Shown: positions 1 to 7,640 of the stretch, piece by piece
How the letters are laid out: each line of letters opens with the position of its first letter
Numbering within the stretch: position 1 is the first letter of the stretch
Assembly: GCA_903904835.1 (NCBI GenBank)
Contig: CAIVEI010000051.1
Coordinates: 151,243-215,242 of the forward strand
Reading direction: 5' to 3'
Source: an uncultured Schlesneria sp.
Lineage (GTDB): Bacteria > Planctomycetota > Planctomycetia > Planctomycetales > Planctomycetaceae
Length of the DNA: 64,000 nt
The notes under the pieces: model-generated
What the model was told of the DNA's origin: nothing
Seen by the model: the letters and a program-made list of their open reading frames with translations, nothing else
The model's database searches: none
Made by a program: the position numbers and the translations under genes

Positions 1-1
1 A

Positions 2-802
2 ACGAAAATCCAGGGACCGATTGCCGTGATCGGGGATACACACGGTCAGACTGAAAAGTTATCGATTGTTTTAGATCGACTTCGTCAGACTCCCGTGTTC
101 GATAGACGTTGGGTTGTCTTTATTGGCGATTTCGTTGATCGCGGGCCTGATTCGAAAGCGGGAATCGAAATGGTTCTTGATTTCATGAAGACTCATCCCC
201 GAACGACTGCTGTGATGGGAAATCACGAGTTTGCAATGTGCTCAGCCCTCGGCTGGCTTCCCGCCACCGCAACGTCCGGCTGGGGTGAACGCTGGGTCGA
301 ACTTTACAACTCGGAAAAGACATTTTCGTCCTACGGTGCCAAACCTGGAGACCTGAAGGATCTTGCCCAAAAAGTCCCGGCCACCCATCGAGAGTTTCTG
401 TCAGACCTGCCATGGTGTGTCGAACATCCGCAGTTGCTGTTCGTTCATGCCGGGCTTGATCCAAACATGCCGTTCAAAGTCCAACTGCGGATTCTTCAGC
501 AAACAGATTATTTGCTGAATCGACCTCAATGGCTGTGTGAAAAATCATTCGTCGACATGGACCCCCCTGCGGACTGCCCTTTCACTGTGGTTTCAGGGCA
601 CGTCAAAGTCGATAAAGCAGTAATTCGTCCCCGACGAATTCTCGTGGATACGACGGGGGGCGATAGTGGCGAGCTGAGTTGTGTCCTGATGCCCGAGAAG
701 CGAGTCATCACGTCAGCCAAAAATGAAGCTCCCATCAACCTTGACGATTTAGCGTCGACGAACGAAAGCAGTTCCTCGAAGTGGTGGAAGCTTTGGGGTT
801 GA
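2..802 (+). CDS. PPP-family (ApaH/PP2A-like) metallophosphatase, 5'-truncated
   Basis: Calcineurin-like phosphatase of the PPP (serine/threonine phosphatase/ApaH) type, probably a cytosolic phosphoprotein or dinucleotide phosphatase. The metal-binding blocks appear in order: GDTHG near the N-terminus, GDFVDRGPDS, GNHEF, VHAGLDPN and a late SGH. The GTG at position 26 falls inside the first beta strand (IAVIGDTHG), and the frame is open back to the window edge, so the true start lies upstream and the gene is cut. The C-terminal tail is Ser-rich. It is followed 27 bp later by a hydrolase gene on the same strand. The family is clear; the substrate is not. Confidence 0.85.
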   Translation, partial: TKIQGPIAVIGDTHGQTEKLSIVLDRLRQTPVFDRRWVVFIGDFVDRGPDSKAGIEMVLDFMKTHPRTTAVMGNHEFAMCSALGWLPATATSGWGERWVELYNSEKTFSSYGAKPGDLKDLAQKVPATHREFLSDLPWCVEHPQLLFVHAGLDPNMPFKVQLRILQQTDYLLNRPQWLCEKSFVDMDPPADCPFTVVSGHVKVDKAVIRPRRILVDTTGGDSGELSCVLMPEKRVITSAKNEAPINLDDLASTNESSSSKWWKLWG

Positions 803-829
803 AGGTTGCCGAGCCGAGGAAACAGCCGA

Positions 830-1402
830 ATGAATGTCCTGCGCAGTCCTGAGTTATTACACCGAAGTTCAAGCCGACTGTTGCTTGTTGACGTTCAGGA
901 AAAGTTAATCGCCTCGTTGGACGAAGTAATCCAAAAGAGACTTCTTGAGGCCTGTCAGTTTCTCGGCGAAGGGGCAAGGATTATGGGAATCCCTGTCATC
1001 GCGACGGAACAATATCCGCAAGGCCTGGGACCGACCGTTTCGTCGCTGATCGAATACGCAGGTTCCCGTCCCGCAAAAAAGCGGTTCAGTGCCGTCGAAT
1101 GTACTGGCCTGCCGACTGCCGCCGATGACGACCGCTTTCAGGTTATTGTCGCCGGAATGGAAACCCACGTCTGCGTGCTGCAAACGGTGCTGGATTTGCT
1201 CGCTTCAGGATACCAGACGTACGTCGTCGCCGACGCTGTCGCAGGACGACGATCGCTTGATCATGACGTGGCTCTTGAGCGAATGGCAAATTCCGGAGCC
1301 GTCATTACGACGGCCGAAAGCGTGCTGTTCGAATGGTGCGAATCCGCAGAGTCATCCGAGTTCAAACAACTCAGTGCTCTCGTCAAATCCCGCCCGATCT
1401 AA
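830..1402 (+). CDS. isochorismatase-family cysteine hydrolase
   Basis: Isochorismatase-like hydrolase of 190 residues (YcaC/nicotinamidase superfamily), which cleaves amide or related bonds with a Cys-Asp-Lys triad. The Asp sits in LLLVDVQEKL near the N-terminus, the Lys in KKRFSAVE, and the nucleophilic Cys in GMETHVCVLQ. I chose ATG 830 over the upstream TTG at 806 because a GAGGA Shine-Dalgarno lies 9 bases before it and the extra 8 residues match no family feature. The gene stands between a phosphatase and a DUF58 gene with no obvious functional link. Substrate unknown. Confidence 0.85.
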   Translation: MNVLRSPELLHRSSSRLLLVDVQEKLIASLDEVIQKRLLEACQFLGEGARIMGIPVIATEQYPQGLGPTVSSLIEYAGSRPAKKRFSAVECTGLPTAADDDRFQVIVAGMETHVCVLQTVLDLLASGYQTYVVADAVAGRRSLDHDVALERMANSGAVITTAESVLFEWCESAESSEFKQLSALVKSRPI

Positions 1403-1514
1403 ACAGTCGCGTTCCCGTTCATGACGATCCTTCACGGCATTGAATTGGCTGGTTACGATTACTGACGATCAAGAATCGTGCCAACCAGTTCTCGCTAGAC
1501 AAGACTTTTCCGTT

Positions 1515-2423
1515 ATGGACTCACTTCAACGATTCATCGACGCCGAGACTTTGAACAAACTGAAAGGACTCGAACTCAAGGCACGGTTGATTGTCGAAGG
1601 ATACGTTTCCGGGATGCACAAAAGCCCGTACCACGGGTTTTCGGTCGAATTCGCAGAGCATCGCGAATACGTTCCCGGCGACGATCTGCGTTATGTCGAC
1701 TGGAAAGTGTTTGGTAAGTCAGATCGCATCTATTTGAAGCAGTACGACGAAGAAACCAATTTCGTCTGCCACTTGCTGGTCGATACCAGCGAATCGATGG
1801 CCTACAAATCCGAAAAGGCCAAGTTCTCAAAGCTGGAATACGCTCAATTCGTCGCGGCAGCATTCGCGTACCTGATTATCCATCAGCAAGACGCCGTCGG
1901 CTTGGCGACGTTTGATTCCTCGGTCAACCAGTTTCTACGACCGGGCAGTACCGCCGCTCAGCTAAGGCAACTTTGTCATACGCTGGAACAGAGTCCTCGC
2001 CAAGGCGAATCAGCGATCGGTCCCATCTTTCACGACCTGGCCGAACGGATCAAACGTCGAGGCCTCGTGGTGATCCTCAGTGATTTCTTCGACGATCCTG
2101 AAACCCTCATGATGGGTCTGAAGCATTTCCGTCACCGTCGACACGATGTCGTCCTGTTGCAGGTGATCGATCCCGTGGAGCAGGATTTTTCATTCGTCGA
2201 CCCGACATTGTTCAAGGGCCTGGAAAATCTGGGTGAGCAACTGACCGAGCCTCGAGCGTTGAAAAAAGCCTATCAGCGAGAATTCGAAGCGTTCTTGAAA
2301 ACAATCCAGTCCGGTGCCCGTGACCTGCATATGGATTACGTGCTGATGCGTACCGACTTACCGCTCGAAGTCGCGCTTCATGAATTTCTTTCCCGCCGGA
2401 TGTACAAAGCCGGCCGAAGATAA
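1515..2423 (+). CDS. DUF58 domain protein (MoxR/BatA-associated VWA-like)
   Basis: DUF58 family protein of 302 residues. The N-terminal block LKGLELKARLIVEGY and the hallmark HGFSVEFAEHREYVPGDD.RYVDWKVF are intact, followed by a von Willebrand A-like fold with a LLVDTSESM (DxSxS-like) metal-site motif. Members usually sit beside a MoxR AAA ATPase and membrane VWA (Bat) proteins and are thought to help assemble or regulate complexes. Here no MoxR or Bat gene follows within the window; the defence-type operon comes next instead. The longer frame begins at a TTG at 1440, but family alignment favours ATG 1515, although no strong Shine-Dalgarno is visible. Confidence 0.85.
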   Translation: MDSLQRFIDAETLNKLKGLELKARLIVEGYVSGMHKSPYHGFSVEFAEHREYVPGDDLRYVDWKVFGKSDRIYLKQYDEETNFVCHLLVDTSESMAYKSEKAKFSKLEYAQFVAAAFAYLIIHQQDAVGLATFDSSVNQFLRPGSTAAQLRQLCHTLEQSPRQGESAIGPIFHDLAERIKRRGLVVILSDFFDDPETLMMGLKHFRHRRHDVVLLQVIDPVEQDFSFVDPTLFKGLENLGEQLTEPRALKKAYQREFEAFLKTIQSGARDLHMDYVLMRTDLPLEVALHEFLSRRMYKAGRR

Positions 2424-2532
2424 AGCTCGAGCCGGGACCGCCGTATTACTGTTGATCATTCTGGTGGGATAAGGTGGGACAAGTCTTCGAAGTCCCACCA
2501 AAAAAACGAATCGATACAATCATCGAGCCCCT

Positions 2533-2565
2533 CAAAGAAGTTGGCAAAGTTGGCCAACTTCTTTG
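2533..2565 (+). terminator. hairpin, possible terminator of the DUF58 gene
   Basis: A perfect 12-bp stem, CAAAGAAGTTGG (2533-2544) with CCAACTTCTTTG (2554-2565), and a 9-base loop. A moderately T-rich stretch follows. It lies 110 bases after the DUF58 stop codon. It could equally be a palindromic repeat unit. Confidence 0.4.
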
Positions 2566-2943
2566 TTTGATAGGCTTTTTGATGAGTTGAAGTTGGTCAA
2601 CACGATTATTTTCCTCGCTTCGTTTACTTTCGTTCAAAATCGTCTCTTCCGTTCTGCTGTAATCCCGCATCCGAAATTTGGTGTCACAGTTTGTTCGAGT
2701 TCGATCGACTTCGACCATTCCCCGTAATTCGTAGGATTTTCGCGATTGTTTTCCCGTTTTTCGGCGTGTCACCGAAAACGGGCGATCCGAATTGAAATTC
2801 AGTCCAGGACGTCAAAGATCAATTGTCGTCGACCGGTTTTGGTTTCCAGAAATCAGGGCGATCCACCAGCCGTAGAATGGGCTTCAGCCCGTTCCAAACA
2901 ACAGCCTTCGCCGGCCAAAATCACTCCGAAACCAAAATCGACA

Positions 2944-3027
2944 ATGTCGAAAAAAAATGATGGCGATCATGGCGGCAACGAAGACCTCGTGGACTTCCTC
3001 GCCACTGCCGATAAGAGTGCGACATGA
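2944..3027 (+). CDS. very small open frame, possibly a gene remnant
   Basis: A 27-codon frame, starting MSKKNDGDHGGNEDLVDF and ending in TGA at 3025. The composition is protein-like (acidic, Asp/Gly-rich) and the start is good, but no family is recognised and there is no clear Shine-Dalgarno. Its 3' end runs into the dispersed repeat copy on the opposite strand. It may be the stub of a gene cut when the neighbouring island arrived, or chance. Confidence 0.2.
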   Translation: MSKKNDGDHGGNEDLVDFLATADKSAT

Positions 3028-3092
3028 AAACACAGTAGTTTTTAGCGTTCGTCAATAGAAAAAGGGAGTACTTTCTTAACGTTTGGAATGTG
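3015..3092 (-). repeat. dispersed ~75-bp repeat, copy A (minus)
   Basis: Read on the minus strand this segment matches 63532-63608 on the plus strand. A 20-base block, TTCCAAACGTTAAGAAAGTA, is identical in both. A pyrimidine tract, CTATTGACGA, CG.TAAAA and ATGTCGC then follow in the same order with about one indel. The conserved TTGACG could act as a -35 element, but I see no matching -10, so promoter function is speculative. It marks the left side of the helicase-methylase operon. Confidence 0.6.
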
Positions 3093-3294
3093 GTCAAAAA
3101 ATTGTTTTTTGGGATCGTTACGACAACAAATTCGATTCGTAATTCTCCGATGAAGCCTTCTTTGTCCAAATGAAATTTTTAACGACCGCTCGATACCGTC
3201 GATCCGATAAATTGGGTAGTCTTTTGCAACAGAGAATTTCCACATCATCGCCTGCGACTCGGAACACCGAGCGTGTTGCACGCTGGGGCCACGT

Positions 3295-6200
3295 TTGAGC
3301 AACAACGCTATTCGAACCGGAAGCATCGTGTCGGGACCGACCTTGCCAGAGGCCGTCGAAGTCCTTGCGCTGATTCCGTTTGGCGAGTCGGTCAAAATCA
3401 TTGGTCGCGGTCTGAAAACAGGCATGACTTACGACCCGGTGCTCAGCCCGTCGCAAATCGCGCAACTGACCGTTTCTGCGGAAAAAGAACCGTTTGACGG
3501 CGATGCACGCCTGTTTCGTCTGGGTGTCGAAGCACATCGTCTAGGACTGGCGTACGAGTACGACCCGTTCTTTTCACTGTCGATCGCACGCGTCGATCCG
3601 TTGCCGCATCAGTTGGAAGCGGTCTATGAATATTTTCTGAAACTCCCGCGCATTCGTTTCCTGCTCGCCGACGACCCCGGTGCGGGAAAGACGATCATGG
3701 CAGGGTTACTGCTGAAAGAGTTAAAAGCACGCGGTCTTGTGAAACGAGTTTTGATCGTGACACCTGCGAGCTTAACGTTTCAGTGGCAACGCGAAATGGC
3801 GGATAAGTTTCGCGAAAAATTTGAAGTCATTCGCGGCGACGTTTTGCGTGCCAACTATGGGCAGAACCCCTGGCAGGAACGGGACCAGGTTGTCACCTCA
3901 GTTTCGTGGGTCTCGATGGTTGAGGACGCACGCGAAAGCCTGCTGCGATCCCGTTGGGATCTGGTGATCGTCGATGAAGCCCACAAGATGAGTGCCCCTG
4001 CCGACGACCGCAAGACATACGCCTATCGGCTCGGCGAATCCCTTTCCAAGATGACGGACCATTACCTGTTGATGACGGCCACGCCGCACAAAGGTGATCC
4101 CGACCATTTTCGCCGGTTCCTGGCTCTGCTCGATCCCGATGTCTACGGCAGCATTGAGAGTCTGCAACGTGCCCTGAAAGAACATGAAGCACCGTTCTAC
4201 CTGCGGCGAACAAAAGAAGCACTCGTAACGTTTCCGCATCCTGAAACAGGCGAAGTACGCAAACTGTTTACGAAACGCGAGGTTCGCACGGCGGCTTTCG
4301 ATCTCGACGGCGACGAACTTGATTTTTACGACGAATTAACGCGATTCGTCGAAGACCAGTCGATGGCCGCGGCGGGTCAGGAAACCGCCCGAGCCCGTGC
4401 GGTCGGCTTTACGATGGCGATGCTCCAGCGGCGAATGGCGTCTTCGGTCTATGCCGTTCGCAAAAGTCTGGAGCGGATGAGGACTCGTCGGCAGAAGATT
4501 CTGGACGACCCCGAGGCGTATCGACAGGAACAGATCGAACGCAAGTTACCCGACGATTTTGAAGATCTCACCGAAGAAGAACAGCAACGAATCATCGATC
4601 AACTCGCCGACGAAGTCCTGTCAGCCGATCCCGCTGCGTTACGGGAAGAGATTGGTCGTCTGACGCAACTGGTCGACCAGGCGAAGCAGATCGAAGCTCG
4701 TGATACTCAGACCAAACTGACCAAGTTGCGGGCCATCTTGCAGGAAGAAGGGATTTTCGATGACCCGACGATGAAATTGCTCGTCTTCACCGAACACAAA
4801 GACACGCTGGATTTCCTGACCGGCGATGGACGCGATGATCGACCGCTGGGAAAGCTGAGAGAATGGGGACTGACGCTGACGCAGATTCACGGCGGGATGA
4901 AAGTCGGCGACCGAGATACACCCGGTAGCCGCATCTATGCCGAACGTGAATTCCGCGAGTCAGCCCAGGTCCTTGTCGCGACCGAAGCGGCGGGCGAAGG
5001 GATTAACCTTCAATTCTGCTGGGTCATGGTCAACTTCGATATTCCCTGGAATCCCGTTCGACTTGAACAACGTGTCGGGCGAATTCATCGTTACGGTCAG
5101 GAGAAAGATTGCCTCATCTTCAATTTCGTCGCCAGAAACACTCGCGAAGGCCGAGTTCTCCAAACGTTGATTGAGCGCTTGAAAGAGATTCGAGCCGATC
5201 TCGGGAGCGATCAGGTTTTTGACGTCGTGGGCGAAGTCTTTCCGTCAAACCTGTTGGAAAAACTGTTCCGCGATATGTATGCCCGGCAGTTGAATGTGCA
5301 TCAGATCGAAGACCGAATCGTGCGGGATGTCAGCCCCGAACGATTCCGAGCGATCACCGAATCAACGCTCGAAGGCCTGGCAAAGAAGGAACTCAACCTG
5401 TCGGCGATCGTCGGAAAATCGGCCGAAGCAAAAGAGCGACGTCTGGTCCCGGAAGTGATCGAGCAGTTTTTCATCATCGCCGCACCGGAAGCGGGTCTTT
5501 CTTCAAAGCCGATGGAAACGAAGCCACAACCCGATTCAAAGTGTCGAATCTACCGGATCGGCAAAGTTCCGAGGCATCTACTTCAGATCGGCGACCGGCA
5601 AGAGGATCGGTTCGGGCGACTTGGCCGCGAATACGGCAAGATCGTCTTCGACAAACAGTTTCTCAAGTCTGATGCCACGTTGGAATGGGTCACACCCGGT
5701 CATCCGCTGTTCGAGACACTGAGAACCGACATCCTGACGCGAGTGGATGACCATCTCCGACGCGGTGTCGTGTTTTACGACCTGCATCGTTCACAACCCG
5801 CCTTACTGGACGTCTTCGCCGCCTCAATCAACGATGGCCGTGGAAAGACGCTGCATCGTCGGCTGTTTGTCGTTGAGTCGGGTATTCCCAGTGGGTCGGC
5901 CAGTATTGCGCACGGCATTACCGAAAAAACTCCCGCCGAGCCGTCTTTCGCCATGTTGGTTCATGAGCCGACGTTACTTCACGACATCATCCCCGCCCCA
6001 ATTGGGACACCTTCCCCGCAATTATCGACACCAAGTCGACAATCCGTCGAAAGCTTTCTCTATCAACATTCGTTGGCCCCGTGGGGTGAACGTGAATCCG
6101 CCGTTCGCGAACAGGAAGTCGCCCGAGTCGTAAAGCACGTTCAGATCAGCCTGGAGTCGTTGATCGATCGTCAGCAATTGCAGTTTGCGGAACTCGAAAC

Positions 6201-6804
6201 CCGCCGCGTTGAAGGGAAGACAGTTGCAGGTTTGGAAGGAATCATCGCCCAGGCCGAGCAACATCTTGACGAACTCAATAATCGGCTGGAATCCCGCCAT
6301 AAGGAACTTGAACTCGAACGTCATTGTGCCGTGGCCGATATCACCCATCTTGGCCGAGCCTGGGTTGTCCCCCATCCTGACCGGACGAATCCGCAACTGG
6401 CCCCAATGGTCAGGGACGACGAAATCGAACGGATTGCCGTCAATCTCGCAATCCAATATGAAGAATCCCGTGGCTGTGTTGTAGAGAGTGTTGAGTCTGA
6501 AAATCGAGGGTTTGACCTGATTTCACGTCGTCCACATTCGGAAGACCCGAAAACGTTTATCGAAGTCAGGTTTATTGAAGTCAAAGGTCGGGCGGGAGTC
6601 GGAGTTGTCGCTCTCAGTTCGAATGAATACACGACCGCCCAGCGGATCAAAAACGATTATTGGCTGTATGTGGCCTTCAATTGTGCAGGTAACCCTCAGC
6701 TCCATACGATCCAAAACCCGGCGCAATTGGGCTGGCAGCCGGTAATGTCGGTCGAACATTTTCAAATCGGTGCCAATGCGATAATCGGAGCGACGAAACA
6801 GTGA
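3295..6804 (+). CDS. SNF2/RapA-type helicase with C-terminal DUF3883 (BrxHII-like)
   Basis: DNA translocase/helicase of 1169 residues, superfamily 2. Motif I is DDPGAGKTIMAG (about residue 125) and motif II is VIVDEAHKM (about 222). The helicase C-lobe carries TEAAGEGINLQF and RLEQRVGRIHRYGQ (about 560-600). The C-terminal ~115 residues are DUF3883, with GFDLIS then FIEVKGR, a PD-(D/E)XK-like arrangement suggesting DNA binding or cleavage. The TTG start at 3295 is the only usable one after the in-frame stop at 3217, and the following sequence (GSIVSGPTLPE) fits the family. It opens a six-gene operon; its stop overlaps the next start (GTGA). Related helicases occur in predicted anti-phage loci and BREX type 3. 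Confidence 0.9.
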   Translation: MSNNAIRTGSIVSGPTLPEAVEVLALIPFGESVKIIGRGLKTGMTYDPVLSPSQIAQLTVSAEKEPFDGDARLFRLGVEAHRLGLAYEYDPFFSLSIARVDPLPHQLEAVYEYFLKLPRIRFLLADDPGAGKTIMAGLLLKELKARGLVKRVLIVTPASLTFQWQREMADKFREKFEVIRGDVLRANYGQNPWQERDQVVTSVSWVSMVEDARESLLRSRWDLVIVDEAHKMSAPADDRKTYAYRLGESLSKMTDHYLLMTATPHKGDPDHFRRFLALLDPDVYGSIESLQRALKEHEAPFYLRRTKEALVTFPHPETGEVRKLFTKREVRTAAFDLDGDELDFYDELTRFVEDQSMAAAGQETARARAVGFTMAMLQRRMASSVYAVRKSLERMRTRRQKILDDPEAYRQEQIERKLPDDFEDLTEEEQQRIIDQLADEVLSADPAALREEIGRLTQLVDQAKQIEARDTQTKLTKLRAILQEEGIFDDPTMKLLVFTEHKDTLDFLTGDGRDDRPLGKLREWGLTLTQIHGGMKVGDRDTPGSRIYAEREFRESAQVLVATEAAGEGINLQFCWVMVNFDIPWNPVRLEQRVGRIHRYGQEKDCLIFNFVARNTREGRVLQTLIERLKEIRADLGSDQVFDVVGEVFPSNLLEKLFRDMYARQLNVHQIEDRIVRDVSPERFRAITESTLEGLAKKELNLSAIVGKSAEAKERRLVPEVIEQFFIIAAPEAGLSSKPMETKPQPDSKCRIYRIGKVPRHLLQIGDRQEDRFGRLGREYGKIVFDKQFLKSDATLEWVTPGHPLFETLRTDILTRVDDHLRRGVVFYDLHRSQPALLDVFAASINDGRGKTLHRRLFVVESGIPSGSASIAHGITEKTPAEPSFAMLVHEPTLLHDIIPAPIGTPSPQLSTPSRQSVESFLYQHSLAPWGERESAVREQEVARVVKHVQISLESLIDRQQLQFAELETRRVEGKTVAGLEGIIAQAEQHLDELNNRLESRHKELELERHCAVADITHLGRAWVVPHPDRTNPQLAPMVRDDEIERIAVNLAIQYEESRGCVVESVESENRGFDLISRRPHSEDPKTFIEVRFIEVKGRAGVGVVALSSNEYTTAQRIKNDYWLYVAFNCAGNPQLHTIQNPAQLGWQPVMSVEHFQIGANAIIGATKQ

Positions 6805-7640
6805 TTCCGCGAATTCAACACAGCCGGTCGCAATTACGTTCGCATTTTAACGAATACGAAGATGGCGCGACCTCACTTTTCATGTCCACGGATACTTACC
6901 CGGATTTATTCACATTACAGTATCCGGAAATCGTCGCAAAGGCTCCTCATGGTTGGCGCCGCAAGAACATGGCATACCTATGGTTCCCCCCGAATTCACT
7001 CGACGAAAACGATCTCACAAAAATCAAAGAGTGGCGAGAGAAGTTCGCGCAATATGTTCTCTTGGGATTGAACCCCAATATCGCACCACATTTCGGGAAC
7101 GAACTCGACTTCTGCATGGCCCTCGACTTCAACTATGTTCCTTCTGAAGGGAAGCGGACGATTTATGGAGAGGCCGAATATCAATTGAAGTATCAGGACT
7201 CGCGACAGCATGTCCAAGTGTTGGCAAATGCACTGGTCGACGCAATTTCCGACCTTCCGATTCCCGCCGAATGTTTGGACGATTTTTGCATTTCCTGCGT
7301 TCCGAGCTCGCCCGACGTGGCCAGTGTCCAATACCGCCTCGCGTCCGCAGTTGCGGGAAAAATTGCCGTGGACTTTGTTGACGCCGATTTGAACTGCCCG
7401 AAACCAAGCCTCAAAGGGGTGACGGTTGACCAGAAGATTCCTATTTGGCGAAAACTGTATGATGATGGTTGCGTCGTACTTTCCGGGTCTGGTGAGGACC
7501 GCCTTGTCGTCGTGATTGATGACCTGTACCAGTCTGGAGCAACCTTGTGGATGTTTGCCAAATATCTCAAAGAACAGGGAGCGTCCCATGTAATTGGGCT
7601 TCCCTGTGTCAAATCGTTGGGAGATTCCGATAACCAATGA
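6801..7640 (+). CDS. ComF-like phosphoribosyltransferase-fold protein
   Basis: A 279-residue protein. The N-terminal half is unfamiliar, then come YGEAEYQLKYQ (compare the small GxxRxLIHxLKY block of ComF) and, near residue 245, VVVIDDLYQSGAT, the PRPP-loop motif of type I phosphoribosyltransferases. So it has the ComFC fold; whether it binds PRPP or works on DNA uptake-like intermediates cannot be read from sequence. GTG start with a 4-base overlap to the helicase stop, and an ATGA overlap to the DprA-methylase fusion, so translation is coupled. A helicase-ComF-DprA order mimics the ComFA/ComFC/DprA single-strand DNA machinery of natural transformation. Confidence 0.7.
   Translation: MIPRIQHSRSQLRSHFNEYEDGATSLFMSTDTYPDLFTLQYPEIVAKAPHGWRRKNMAYLWFPPNSLDENDLTKIKEWREKFAQYVLLGLNPNIAPHFGNELDFCMALDFNYVPSEGKRTIYGEAEYQLKYQDSRQHVQVLANALVDAISDLPIPAECLDDFCISCVPSSPDVASVQYRLASAVAGKIAVDFVDADLNCPKPSLKGVTVDQKIPIWRKLYDDGCVVLSGSGEDRLVVVIDDLYQSGATLWMFAKYLKEQGASHVIGLPCVKSLGDSDNQ

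Larger units (their letters stand above)
2424..3294. other. gene-poor junction before the defence-type operon
   Basis: About 870 bases with no convincing gene. It holds a perfect 8-bp hairpin (2473-2480 with 2492-2499), the 12-bp hairpin listed separately, a short palindrome at 2875-2894 (GAATGGGCT/AGCCCGTTC type), a 27-codon open frame at 2944, and one copy of a dispersed repeat at 3015-3092. The remaining 200 bases before the helicase start carry no recognisable promoter that I can defend. Confidence 0.5.

Noticed and set aside
806..829. TTG start of the isochorismatase gene
   Set aside because: ATG 830 has a better ribosome site and fits the family length.
2446..2772. 108-codon minus-strand frame
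   Set aside because: Lys/Arg/Ser/Thr-rich, no ribosome site, and crosses two hairpins; reads as non-coding.
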